From Arthrobacter sp. FW306-07-I (lineage in GTDB: Bacteria; Actinomycetota; Actinomycetes; Actinomycetales; Micrococcaceae), in NCBI RefSeq assembly GCF_021800405.1, contig NZ_CP084550.1:4154001-4218000 (forward strand): DNA of 64,000 nt, written 5' to 3'. Positions 33,789-42,160 of this stretch are shown one piece after another. The notes beneath the pieces are model-generated. The model was not told the DNA's origin and did no database searches. It worked only from the letters and a program-made list of their open reading frames with translations. Each line of letters begins with the position of its first letter. Within the stretch, counting starts at the first letter, position 1. A program made the position numbers and the translations under genes.

Positions 33789-34694
33789 TCAGGAGGACTG
33801 CCCCTTCGCGATGGACTGGAACACCTTCGTGGCCTGCTGCGCGGCGGGGCTGAGCCTCCGGTTTGCCAAGTGGGCAAGGAGGATCCGCCGTTTCGGGGAT
33901 TTGGCGAGCGGCACCGCCACGACGTCGGGCCGCAGGGCGGTCAATGCGAGCTTCGGCGCCAGCGCGATACCGATGCCCGCCGCCACCATGCCCTGCGTCT
34001 CCTGGTAATCGTTGGCTGCGAAGGCGATCTGCGGCTCAAAGCCTGCGTCGCGGCATACCCGGCTGAGGACGTCGGCTACGGGGTGCTCGTCGCGGACCAC
34101 CCATTCCTGGTCCCTCAACGAGTCGATACTCACCGAACGGAGTTCCGCAGCTGGGTGGTCGCGCGGTACCAGCAGCACCGTTGGATCGCTCATCAGCCGG
34201 ACCAGAGTCAGGTCGGGATCGTCGATCTGCTGCCACGGATAGTCCCACAGCAGCGTGAGTTCGATTTCCCGTCGCCGAAGCCGCTCCAGCAGGCCGTCCC
34301 GCCGGGCACTGACAACCGTTACCGCCACCTCAGGGTGCCGGGCCCGGAACGCGAGCACGACGTCCGGCATCAGTGATGCTCCAACAGTGGGAAAGGTCCC
34401 CAGGCGCAACTGACCCCGGCGAAGTCCCGCAAACTCCCCCATTTCGGCGCGCGCAGCTTCGACAGTCCTGTCGATGTCCTCGGCGTACTGCAGGAGGGCG
34501 TGGCCGGCTTCCGTCAGGACCACTCCCCGGGGGTGGCGTTCGATGAGGACCACGCCCATCTCCTGCTCGAGTTTTGCCACCTGCTGCGAGACCGCCGAGG
34601 TGGTGAAGGAAAGGGAAGCGGCCGCGGAGGTCAGCGACCCGGTACGTCCCACTTCCCGGAGCACATGCAGTCGGTGGAGATCGAAGATTGCCAT
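33789..34694 (-). CDS. LysR-family regulator
   Basis: A 301-residue LysR protein, standard length. The N-terminal helix-turn-helix reads LREVGRTGSLTSAAASLSFT then TSAVSQQVAKLEQEMG; the substrate-binding domain begins at RLGTFPTVGASLMP. It is divergent from the PrpF-type gene with 129 bp between, the classic arrangement for a LysR activator and its target. A 6-bp inverted repeat in that gap is the likely binding site. The inducer may be a tri- or dicarboxylate. Confidence 0.88.
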   Translation of the reverse strand: MAIFDLHRLHVLREVGRTGSLTSAAASLSFTTSAVSQQVAKLEQEMGVVLIERHPRGVVLTEAGHALLQYAEDIDRTVEAARAEMGEFAGLRRGQLRLGTFPTVGASLMPDVVLAFRARHPEVAVTVVSARRDGLLERLRRREIELTLLWDYPWQQIDDPDLTLVRLMSDPTVLLVPRDHPAAELRSVSIDSLRDQEWVVRDEHPVADVLSRVCRDAGFEPQIAFAANDYQETQGMVAAGIGIALAPKLALTALRPDVVAVPLAKSPKRRILLAHLANRRLSPAAQQATKVFQSIAKGQSS

Positions 34695-34736
34695 GGACTG
34701 AGTTTAGCAAAACTAGATACTTGTCGACTTTCTTGT

Positions 34737-34758
34737 GATTGTGCTGAACTCAACAATC
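34737..34758 (+). promoter_or_regulatory. Candidate LysR-type binding site
   Basis: GATTGT (34737-34742) and ACAATC (34753-34758) form an inverted repeat with a 10-bp centre, giving the ATTGT-N10..12-ACAAT form typical of LysR sites. It is in the shared promoter region of the LysR gene and the PrpF-type gene. Confidence 0.45.
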
Positions 34759-34823
34759 CCCGATCGTAGAAGTACGAGGTGCTGTGAAGTGGAGCACCCT
34801 GCAAGTTACGAGGGAGAAATACA

Positions 34824-35966
34824 GTGGGACTCAAAGGACATTGGTACCGGGGCGGCACCAGCAAGTGCTGGCTCTTCGATGCCAGGGACGTGGCCCTCCA
34901 TGCCCCCACCCGCGAGGAAATCCCCGCACTGCTGTCAGCAGCTTTCGGCGCAGCGGATGCGCGGCAGCTGGACGGCGTTGGGGGCGGCACGTCCACCACG
35001 TCAAAGGCTGCAGTCATCTGGGCAACTCCTGGCACCGAGGCAGACCTTGACTACCTTTTTGCCCAGGTGGGGATCGGTGACCCTACCGTTGAGCTGGGTT
35101 CCAACTGCGGCAACTGCGCCACGGCCATTGCGCTGTTCGCAGTCCAGTCGGGCATCGTTGCGGCCCAGGACGGCATGACCAAGGTCCGCATGCGCCACCT
35201 GTCCTCCGGGGCGGTGCTCACCGGAAGCGTACCCACCCCGGGAGGGCGCATCCCCAAGTCAGGTTTGGCGCGGGTTCCCGGCAGCAGCGCAGCGGGTGTC
35301 CCCGTCAATCTCTCCTTCCACAGCCCCTGGGGCAAGAGCACGGGGTCTGTGCTGCCTACCGGCAACACGGTGGACCAGCTCCAGATGGAGGGCAGGACGC
35401 ACAGTGCCACCATGGTGGACGCAGGTGCCCCGGCTGTGCTCCTCGCAGCCGAGGAGGCCGGCGTCGATCTGTCCTCGATGACGGACAACCTCAGCGCGCA
35501 GCTGCCCACGCTCATGGCAGCCCGCGCGTCGGCAGGCCTCATCATGGGGCTGCGGAAGCCGGAGGATCCGCCGCAGAACGCTGTACCGAAAGTGGGTGTT
35601 GTAGCGCCGGCCGGCGACTACGTCGCAGCCGACGGAACAACGATCACTGCCGACAGCCACGACGTGCGGGTGCGGATGCTCTCCATGCTCGCACCGCACC
35701 CGGCGATCGGCCTGACGTCAGCCGTGGCAGTTGCCCTTGCAGCCTCGCTGGAGTCATCGGTGGTGGCCGATGCAGCGGGACTATCACCCTCCACCAGCAC
35801 CGGAAGCCTTCGCGTGCTGCGGATAGGGACGCCTGCCGGCGTGATCACCGCCGACATCATTTCCGACGACACAGGCACCGTCACCGAAGTGGCCCTCCAC
35901 CGGGCGGCCCGGCACATCGCCATCGCAGACATCGACGTGGCCCAGCCCGTCGAGCTGTCCGCCTAA
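34824..35966 (+). CDS. PrpF-family cis-trans/double-bond isomerase
   Basis: A 380-residue PrpF protein (duplicated diaminopimelate-epimerase-like fold). The N-terminal R-G-G-T-S-K motif is at residues 9-14, followed by C15 where most members have G, and NCGNCATAIALFAVQSGIV carries the conserved cysteine-glycine-asparagine. Characterised members isomerise 2-methylaconitate, aconitate or oxalomesaconate. No prp genes are nearby, and the following DctA-type transporter suggests use of an external unsaturated tri- or dicarboxylate, such as trans-aconitate (inference). The start is GTG with AGGGAG upstream. Confidence 0.85.
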   Translation: MGLKGHWYRGGTSKCWLFDARDVALHAPTREEIPALLSAAFGAADARQLDGVGGGTSTTSKAAVIWATPGTEADLDYLFAQVGIGDPTVELGSNCGNCATAIALFAVQSGIVAAQDGMTKVRMRHLSSGAVLTGSVPTPGGRIPKSGLARVPGSSAAGVPVNLSFHSPWGKSTGSVLPTGNTVDQLQMEGRTHSATMVDAGAPAVLLAAEEAGVDLSSMTDNLSAQLPTLMAARASAGLIMGLRKPEDPPQNAVPKVGVVAPAGDYVAADGTTITADSHDVRVRMLSMLAPHPAIGLTSAVAVALAASLESSVVADAAGLSPSTSTGSLRVLRIGTPAGVITADIISDDTGTVTEVALHRAARHIAIADIDVAQPVELSA

Positions 35967-36022
35967 AACCCTTATCTCCTTGCCCCATTATCAATGGGCC
36001 GCAACAACCAGGAAGTTGTTCA

Positions 36023-37333
36023 ATGAAGATCAAATCCATCCTCGGACATCTGTATGTCCAGGTACTCATCGGAGTCGCCCTCGGCGTTGTTGTGGGCGCA
36101 TTCTGGCCGGACCTCGGCGCATCCCTTAAGCCCATCGGCGACGGCTTCGTGAAACTCGTGAAGTTCATGATCGCCCCTATCGTGTTCTGCACCATCGTGG
36201 GAGGCATCACCTCACTGCGGGACACCAAGAAGGTGGGCCCCACCCTGGTCCGTTCGCTGGGCCTCTTCTACGCACTGACGGCACTCGCCCTGGCCCTGGG
36301 CCTGGCCGCGGTGACGCTGTTCCAGCCCGGCGCCGGCCCGCATATTGATCCCACGCACCTGGACTCTTCGGTGGCACAGAAATACACCACGCAGCTGCCC
36401 AGCAGCAACCCGGTGGACTTCATCCTGAGCATCATCCCCACCACCTTCGTTGGCGCCTTCGCCGACGGTGAAGTCCTGCCCGTGCTGGTCATCGCGCTGC
36501 TGTGCGGCTTCGCCTTCAGCAGGCTCGGCGAGCCCGGGAAGATGGCCCTGAACGTGGTCAACAGCTTCAACAAGCTGCTCTTCATCATGTTCGGCTACAT
36601 CATGAAGGTGGCCCCGCTGGGAGCCTTCGGGGCCATGGCATTCACGGTTGGCAAGTACGGCGCGCACTCCATCGGCAACCTCGGCATGCTGATCCTTTCC
36701 TTCTACGCCGCCTGCATCGTCTTCGTGGTGGTGGGCCTGGGCGTCCTGGCCAAGATGACCGGTTTCAGCCTGTGGCAGATCCTGCGCTACTTCAAGGACG
36801 AGTTCCTGATCGTCCTTGCCACGTCCTCCAGCGAACCCGTCCTGCCGCGCCTGCTCTCCAAGCTCGAACGGATCGGCTGCGACCGCAGCGTTGTGGGACT
36901 GGTGGTTCCCACCGGTTACTCCTTCAACCTCACCGGAACGGCCATCTACCTCACCCTCGCCTCCATGTTCATCGCCCAGGCCTGCGACATCCACCTCAAC
37001 TGGGGCCAGATCCTGCTGATGCTCGGCATGATGCTGCTGACCTCCAAGGGTGCGGCCGGTGTCACCGGCAGCGGATTCGTGGCCCTGGTGGCGACCCTGA
37101 CCGTCATGCCCACCCTCCCCGTGGCCGGCGTCGCCCTCATCGTTGGCATCGACCGCTTCATGAGCGAGGCCCGAGCCCTCACCAGCACGGTCTGCAACAT
37201 CGTCTCCTGCGTGGCAATCGCCAAATGGCAGGGCGAGCTGGACATGGCCAAGCTCCGTTCCGAACTCCAGGCCGGCTTCGTGCCCACCGAAGCAGAAAAG
37301 GTGCAGCTCGCCGAGCCTGCCCTGGCACACTGA
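36023..37333 (+). CDS. dctA: C4-dicarboxylate:cation symporter DctA
   Basis: A 436-residue DAACS-family carrier. The signature blocks are present: FMIAPIVFCTIVGGI in the first half, the re-entrant loop A-T-S-S-S-E-P-V-L-P, and the substrate site VVPTGYSFNLTGTAIY with TSKGAAGVTGSGFV after it. It couples uptake of succinate, fumarate or malate, and in some bacteria aconitate-like acids, to cations. It starts 56 bp after the PrpF-type gene and is probably co-transcribed with it under LysR control. Confidence 0.93.
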   Translation: MKIKSILGHLYVQVLIGVALGVVVGAFWPDLGASLKPIGDGFVKLVKFMIAPIVFCTIVGGITSLRDTKKVGPTLVRSLGLFYALTALALALGLAAVTLFQPGAGPHIDPTHLDSSVAQKYTTQLPSSNPVDFILSIIPTTFVGAFADGEVLPVLVIALLCGFAFSRLGEPGKMALNVVNSFNKLLFIMFGYIMKVAPLGAFGAMAFTVGKYGAHSIGNLGMLILSFYAACIVFVVVGLGVLAKMTGFSLWQILRYFKDEFLIVLATSSSEPVLPRLLSKLERIGCDRSVVGLVVPTGYSFNLTGTAIYLTLASMFIAQACDIHLNWGQILLMLGMMLLTSKGAAGVTGSGFVALVATLTVMPTLPVAGVALIVGIDRFMSEARALTSTVCNIVSCVAIAKWQGELDMAKLRSELQAGFVPTEAEKVQLAEPALAH

Positions 37334-37358
37334 CCGCCTGCGCAAAATGAATACCACC

Positions 37359-37395
37359 GCGGTTCGCCCGGGGCGCCACGCCCCGGGCGAACCGC
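37359..37395 (+). terminator. Hairpin between dctA and the MatC-like gene
   Basis: A perfect 17-bp stem, GCGGTTCGCCCGGGGCG with CGCCCCGGGCGAACCGC, and a 3-nt loop start 25 bp after the dctA stop. It is among the strongest hairpins in the window and should end or strongly reduce dctA transcripts. Confidence 0.8.
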
Positions 37396-37451
37396 CGTTG
37401 TGGGGTAACGTCGTCGCCAAACCAGCGGTCACCACGACATCGGAGCAGGCC

Positions 37452-38708
37452 ATGACAGCCACCCAAATCATCCCGCTCGTCATCCTGGTGGTGATGTTCA
37501 TCGTTGCCACCAAGTGGCCGCTGAACATTGGCGTGATGGGACTGGTGGCCTCGTTCGGCGTCGGCTACTTCATGCTTGGCATGACCGACGTTGAGATCCT
37601 TGCCGAGTTTCCGGCCGCCATCGTCCTGACGATCATCGGCGTCACCTACTTCTTCAGCATGGCCCAACGGAACGGCACCATCGACATCATTGTCCAGGCA
37701 TGCGTGCGGCTGGTCAGGGGGCGGACGATGCTGTTGCCGTGGGTCTTCTTCCTCGTGGCCGCTGTGTTGACGTCCCTTGGCACGTTCTCTCCCGCCGCCG
37801 TCGCGCTCCTCGCCCCGGCGGCCATGGGCTTCGCCTACGAGTCGCGCCTCCACCCCGTGCTCATGGGGGCGTTCATCATCAATGGCGCGCACGCAGGCGG
37901 CTTTTCCCCGCTGTCCGTGGCCGGCGTGCTGGTCCACAACATTTCGGTGAAAAACGGCTTCCCCGTTTCCCCGATGGCGCTGTTCGCCGCCAGCTTCGCG
38001 CTCAACCTCATCCTGTCCGTGCTGACCATCATCGCGTTCGTCCTCATGCGGCGGCTGCATGATTCCCGCAGCGGCGCCGCCATGCTGCAAGGCCCCGCCA
38101 CAGCCATCCGGCCCCACGGCCAGCAGGTCCTCACCCTGGTACTGATATTGGGGCTGCTGGTGTGCACATTGGGTTTTCACCTGCCGATTGGGTTCGTGGC
38201 CCTCTCCGCCGGCCTCCTGCTGGCGCTGGTCAACATCAAGGAGCACCGCACGTTTATTGGCGGCATTTCCTGGTCCACGGTCCTGCTGGTGGCAGGGATG
38301 ATCACCTACGTCTCGCTGCTCCAGCGCGTCGGCGTCATCGACACGCTGGCCCAGCAGGCGCTGGCACTCGGCGCACCCCTGCTCATCGCACTTGTCCTGT
38401 GCTACGTCATCGGCGTCGGCTCGGCTTTCGCGTCGTCCACCGCGCTGCTCACCGCGTTCATCCCGATGGCGGGCCCGCTCCTGGCCGCCAGCAGCCTCAG
38501 CGCCTCCGGAACCGTCGCGTCCCTGGCCGTCGCGGCGACGGTTGTGGACGTTTCGCCCTTCTCCACCGATGGCGCCCTGGTGGTGGCCAACGCCCGGGAG
38601 GACGACCGGCAGCGGGTCTACCGCCAGCTCATGTTCTATGCCGGGGCGGTTGTCCTGGCTGCCCCGGCCATGGCATGGGCGCTCCTTGTGCCCACAGGCA
38701 TCCTGTAG
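37452..38708 (+). CDS. MatC-like/SLC13-type dicarboxylate permease
   Basis: A 418-residue transporter with about 11-12 membrane segments and the N-terminal block MGLVASFGVGYFMLGMTD seen in MatC-like malonate/dicarboxylate carriers. Conserved-looking polar loops are SPAAVALLAPAAMGFAYES and GAFIINGAHAGGFSPLSVAG. The frame extends upstream to 37347, but that would place the start inside or before the 17-bp hairpin; ATG 37452 with GGAG upstream is preferred. It probably takes up malonate or another C3-C4 diacid; the exact ion coupling is unknown. Confidence 0.78.
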   Translation: MTATQIIPLVILVVMFIVATKWPLNIGVMGLVASFGVGYFMLGMTDVEILAEFPAAIVLTIIGVTYFFSMAQRNGTIDIIVQACVRLVRGRTMLLPWVFFLVAAVLTSLGTFSPAAVALLAPAAMGFAYESRLHPVLMGAFIINGAHAGGFSPLSVAGVLVHNISVKNGFPVSPMALFAASFALNLILSVLTIIAFVLMRRLHDSRSGAAMLQGPATAIRPHGQQVLTLVLILGLLVCTLGFHLPIGFVALSAGLLLALVNIKEHRTFIGGISWSTVLLVAGMITYVSLLQRVGVIDTLAQQALALGAPLLIALVLCYVIGVGSAFASSTALLTAFIPMAGPLLAASSLSASGTVASLAVAATVVDVSPFSTDGALVVANAREDDRQRVYRQLMFYAGAVVLAAPAMAWALLVPTGIL

Positions 38709-38748
38709 CCGGCCACACCCCTGACTACCCAGAGCCCTACAGCCACTG

Positions 38749-38785
38749 CTCCCACACCGTCAGCTGCAGCCTGACGGTGTGGGAG
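38749..38785 (+). terminator. Terminator of the MatC-like gene
   Basis: A perfect 15-bp stem CTCCCACACCGTCAG (38749-38763) / CTGACGGTGTGGGAG (38771-38785) with a 7-nt loop lies 40 bp after the permease stop. Confidence 0.8.
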
Positions 38786-38789
38786 GACG

Positions 38790-38848
38790 CACCCACGGAA
38801 GGGTCGACGGCGGCGCCCACTTTAGCGCCGTCGTCGTCCCTTCCAGCA
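38790..38848 (+). repeat. Dispersed palindromic repeat, copy 3
   Basis: CACCCACGGAAGGGTCGACGG and GCGCCGTCGTCGTCCCTTCCAGCA-like arms (left 38790-38813, right 38825-38848) match copies 1 and 2, including the outer CCCACGGAAGG and CCTTCCAGCA. It sits between the terminator at 38749-38785 and the convergent monooxygenase gene. Confidence 0.75.
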
Positions 38849-38882
38849 AACCCGGCACAGGCAGCGAACCCAGCCCAGTGCA

Positions 38883-40256
38883 TCAGGCGCGAACCGCCTC
38901 GGCAGCCTCAGCCGCCGTACGCTCCGGCGTCTCCAGCCCGAGGTGCTCGCGGAGCGTGCTGCCGCGGTATTCGGTGGGGTACACGCCGCGTTCCTGCAGT
39001 TCCGGCACCAGGTGGTTCACGATGTCATCCAGGCCGGTGGGAATCAGCCACGGGGAGATGTTGAACCCGTCCACCGCGCCAACGCGGGCATACTCGGCCA
39101 GCTGGTCCGCCACCGCGGTGTAGGAACCGGTGAAGGTGGAATCAATCCGCGCCGTCTTCGAGGTGACAAACCGGCGGATGGACAGCCCCTTGTCCTTGGC
39201 CTCGGCCCGCCACTGGTCCGCCAACTGCCGGGCCTTGGCGCCGTGGAAACCGCTGCCACGGGTCTCCGAGGTTTCCTCCACCACGGGATCGATCTCCGGC
39301 AGCGGCCCGTCCGGATCGTATACGGACAGCTCGCGTCCCCAGAACTGCTCAAGGTAGGCGACGGCCTGCTGCGGTCCGATCTGCAGGTTGCGCACCCAGT
39401 CCTTCTTCTCCAACGCTTCCTCGGCAGTGGCGGCGAGGATGAATTCACTCGCGGGCATGATCTGCACCGCGTTCGCCCCACGGCCGGCGCCGATGGACCG
39501 CTCCACGAGGTCCTTCCGGAACTCCACGGCGGCGTCGAACTTGGGGTGGGCAGAGAAGATCACGTCCGCCTGCCGGGCGGCGAAGTTGCGTCCCTCGGGC
39601 GAATCGCCGGCCTGGAAGAGCACCGGCCGGTACTGGGCGCTGCGCGGCAGCAGCGGCGTCACGTCCACCGTGTAGTGCTGGCCCTCGTGCAGCACACGCC
39701 GGGCAGGACCGTCCGGAGTCTCCCACGAGTCCCAGATCCGTTTGGCGGTCTCCACGAACGCTTCGGCGTGCTTGTACCGGTCGGCGTGGTCCAGGTAGCC
39801 GCCGCGGCGGAAGTTCGCGCCGGTCCACGCGTTGTCCGTGGTCACGATGTTCCACGCCGCGCGGCCGCCGGAGATCAGGTCCAGCGACGCGAGCCGGTGC
39901 GCCAGGTCCGCGGGATCGTTGTAGGTGGTGTTCTGCGTGGCCACCAGGCCGATGTTCTCCGTGACGGACGCAAGGGCGGCAAGCATGGTCTGCGCGTCCG
40001 GCCGGCCCACCACGTCCAGGGCGTGCGGGCGGCCCAGGTGCTCGCGCAGGCGCAGCCCCTCCCCCAGGAAGAACGCGGCGAACAGCCCCCGCTCGGCGGT
40101 CTGTGCGATGCGGCGGAAGGACTCGAAGTCTGTCTGTGATCCGGATTCCGGCGCCTTCCAGATGGTGCCGGAGTTGACGCCCTGGAAGAAGACGCCGAAC
40201 TGGATCTGGCCGCTCGGCACAAAAACATCGGATTTAGCACGGTTGTGCTGCGTCAT
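38883..40256 (-). CDS. NtaA/SnaA/DszA-type flavin-dependent monooxygenase
   Basis: A 457-residue member of the larger LLM subgroup (NtaA/SnaA/DszA/SoxA): QIQFGVFFQGVNSGTIWK, LAALASVTENIGLVATQNTT, LDLISGGRAAWNIVTTDNAW and the insert typical of ~450-residue members. With FMNH2 and oxygen these enzymes cleave C-N or C-S bonds; Bacillus YxeK breaks down S-(2-succino)cysteine. Its operon encodes a polar amino-acid importer, which fits an amino-acid-derived sulfur compound. AAGGGGAA precedes the ATG. It is the last gene of the six-gene minus-strand operon. Confidence 0.88.
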   Translation of the reverse strand: MTQHNRAKSDVFVPSGQIQFGVFFQGVNSGTIWKAPESGSQTDFESFRRIAQTAERGLFAAFFLGEGLRLREHLGRPHALDVVGRPDAQTMLAALASVTENIGLVATQNTTYNDPADLAHRLASLDLISGGRAAWNIVTTDNAWTGANFRRGGYLDHADRYKHAEAFVETAKRIWDSWETPDGPARRVLHEGQHYTVDVTPLLPRSAQYRPVLFQAGDSPEGRNFAARQADVIFSAHPKFDAAVEFRKDLVERSIGAGRGANAVQIMPASEFILAATAEEALEKKDWVRNLQIGPQQAVAYLEQFWGRELSVYDPDGPLPEIDPVVEETSETRGSGFHGAKARQLADQWRAEAKDKGLSIRRFVTSKTARIDSTFTGSYTAVADQLAEYARVGAVDGFNISPWLIPTGLDDIVNHLVPELQERGVYPTEYRGSTLREHLGLETPERTAAEAAEAVRA

Positions 40257-40268
40257 GGTGTTTTCCCC

Positions 40269-41327
40269 TTACTTTCCCGCGCCATAAGGCGCAGCGGTGG
40301 CAGATGCGTAACGGCTGGCCGGGCGCTCCAGGCCCAGCACGTCGCGGAAGGTCCCGTCCTGGACCACCGGACGGAGCAACCCGCGGCGGCGCAGCTCCGG
40401 CAGTACCAGCCGGCTGAGTTCCTCCAAGTCGATAAAGAGCGACGCCGGGTGGAGCCGAACGCCGTCGGCCTCCGCCAGCAGGGACGCCAGGAAGTCCGCG
40501 AGTCCCGCCGCGGAACCCGCAAAAGCCGCCCGGCCGCCGTCGAACGTTGCGACCCGTGAACCCGCAGCCTGCCCACGCGCGTCCAGGACGACGTCGAGCT
40601 CGGCAATAGTGGCGACGCCTGCACCTACCCGCGCCCGCACATCCCGGACCTCGGCCGCCAGAAGTTCAGCACTGGGCGCGGAGACCAGCACCGCATCCAC
40701 GGCTTCAGCTGAAACTTCCCCCAGCAGGGACGCCGGCACCAGCACCGGCAGCTGCCCCTGGAGCGGGCGCGGGATGATGGACGGCCCTTTCACGGAGTAC
40801 CCGGCTCCGGCAAAACCGGCAGGCGTTTCGAAGTCGGCATAGTGGAGCTTGTCCACGTCGATGTACCGGCCGGTGGGGACGTCGCGGATCACGGCGTCGT
40901 CCTCCCACGAGTCCCACAGCCGCCGGGACACCTCGATGGAGGCAGCGGCTTCCTGTCCCAGCGCGGCACCGGTTACGGAGGAGCGTCCGACGGCGGCAGC
41001 CGCCTCGGGCGATTCGGCCGCAGCCACGATCCACCCGGCCCGGCCCAGGGAGACATAGTCCAGGCTGGCCAGCTGGGTGGAGACGTGGAACGGCTCGGTG
41101 TAGACAGTGTCCACCTCGGGAACCAGTGCGATGGTCCGTGTCACGGGCCCGGCGAACGCGGCGCGCTGCAAAGCGTTCGTCCGGCCCGGAGCAGGCGCAT
41201 CGCTGAACGTGGCGACGTGGAAGCCCGCCGACTCGGCCGCCAGAACCGCCCGGGTGAGGTCCGCACCGTCCCGGCCGGCGCCGTCGAGCTCGATGGCCAG
41301 GAAACCCGGCCTGGGAAAAGTACTCAC
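40269..41327 (-). CDS. Second LLM-class flavin-dependent oxidoreductase
   Basis: A 352-residue luciferase-like protein: RPGFLAIELDGAGRDGADLT at the N-terminus, QLASLDYVSLGRAGWIVAAA in the barrel, and a C-terminal DVLGLERPASRYA close in form to the tail of the adjacent monooxygenase (EHLGLETPER). It starts with GTG that overlaps the DUF1684 stop (GTGA) and ends 12 bp before the next monooxygenase gene. The two probably act on the same imported compound or use a shared flavin reductase, which is not encoded here. Confidence 0.82.
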   Translation of the reverse strand: MSTFPRPGFLAIELDGAGRDGADLTRAVLAAESAGFHVATFSDAPAPGRTNALQRAAFAGPVTRTIALVPEVDTVYTEPFHVSTQLASLDYVSLGRAGWIVAAAESPEAAAAVGRSSVTGAALGQEAAASIEVSRRLWDSWEDDAVIRDVPTGRYIDVDKLHYADFETPAGFAGAGYSVKGPSIIPRPLQGQLPVLVPASLLGEVSAEAVDAVLVSAPSAELLAAEVRDVRARVGAGVATIAELDVVLDARGQAAGSRVATFDGGRAAFAGSAAGLADFLASLLAEADGVRLHPASLFIDLEELSRLVLPELRRRGLLRPVVQDGTFRDVLGLERPASRYASATAAPYGAGK

Positions 41328-42160
41328 TGCTGGTCCTGACGTTCGTAGGGAATCTTCTCGCCGGCCTCGATGGCCACGGGCAGCCGGTTTTCGGCCGGCG
41401 GCAGCGGGCAGGTGGCCAGGTCCGTGTAGGCGCAGGGCAGGTTCACGGCCCGGTTGAAGTCCAGCAGCACGGAGCCGTCCGCGCCGGGCACCACCGAAAG
41501 CGAGCGGTTCGCCGCATAGGTGGTCTTGCCGGAGGTCTGGTCCGTGAACAGGACGGACAGGGAGCCCGGGGCATGGCCGTTGAACGCGGTGAGCACCAGC
41601 TCCTGGCCGGCCAGCTTGAAGCGGATCTCGCCCGGGGCCTCGTACACATGCTGGATGCCTTCGACGGCGGCACCCACGGTGGTGGGCCGCGGCGCCTCGA
41701 ACGGCACGAACGTTCCGCGGACCGCGTACGCCGCATCGGGCGAGTAGGCGGGCGTTCCTTGGTACTCCTGCAGGCGCGGGTTTTCCGGATGACGCGGCCG
41801 CACGATGTACTCACCGCCGCGCTTGGCCAGCTCGATGACTGAATCGCCGGAAACCAGGTTGATGCCGCCGCGCTCCTCGATCGGCCCGAACTCCAGGGTC
41901 GCGCCGGACGGCGTGTTCAGCTCCCTGCCGTCCTGCTGCAAAATGTCACCCGGCGCCAAAACCACGCGGACGACGTTGGCCTCCACGCTCCAGGTGCCGG
42001 GGGCACCTTCCAGCGGCGTGGGTTCGTCGCCCAGCCAATGCAGGTGGGTCACGGCCAGGAAACCGTGCGGGTGAGCCCGGTGCTGCTCGTGAGCTGCATG
42101 CCATTCCTGCCAGTCGGCGTCGAAGGACTCAAGGGCGGTGCCAGTGGATGATGCGGTCAT
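41324..42160 (-). CDS. DUF1684 protein
   Basis: A 278-residue DUF1684 protein, recognised by the N-terminal WQEWHAAHEQHRAHPHGFLAV and the C-terminal DFNRAVNLPCAYTDLATCPL-PPAENRLPV block. The family is common in actinobacteria and has no established reaction; it is cytosolic here. Conserved N-P-C and C-P-L-P-P residues near the end suggest a binding or catalytic site. It overlaps the binding-protein gene upstream (ATGA) and the oxidoreductase gene downstream (GTGA), so it belongs to the pathway. Confidence 0.82.
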   Translation of the reverse strand: MTASSTGTALESFDADWQEWHAAHEQHRAHPHGFLAVTHLHWLGDEPTPLEGAPGTWSVEANVVRVVLAPGDILQQDGRELNTPSGATLEFGPIEERGGINLVSGDSVIELAKRGGEYIVRPRHPENPRLQEYQGTPAYSPDAAYAVRGTFVPFEAPRPTTVGAAVEGIQHVYEAPGEIRFKLAGQELVLTAFNGHAPGSLSVLFTDQTSGKTTYAANRSLSVVPGADGSVLLDFNRAVNLPCAYTDLATCPLPPAENRLPVAIEAGEKIPYERQDQQ

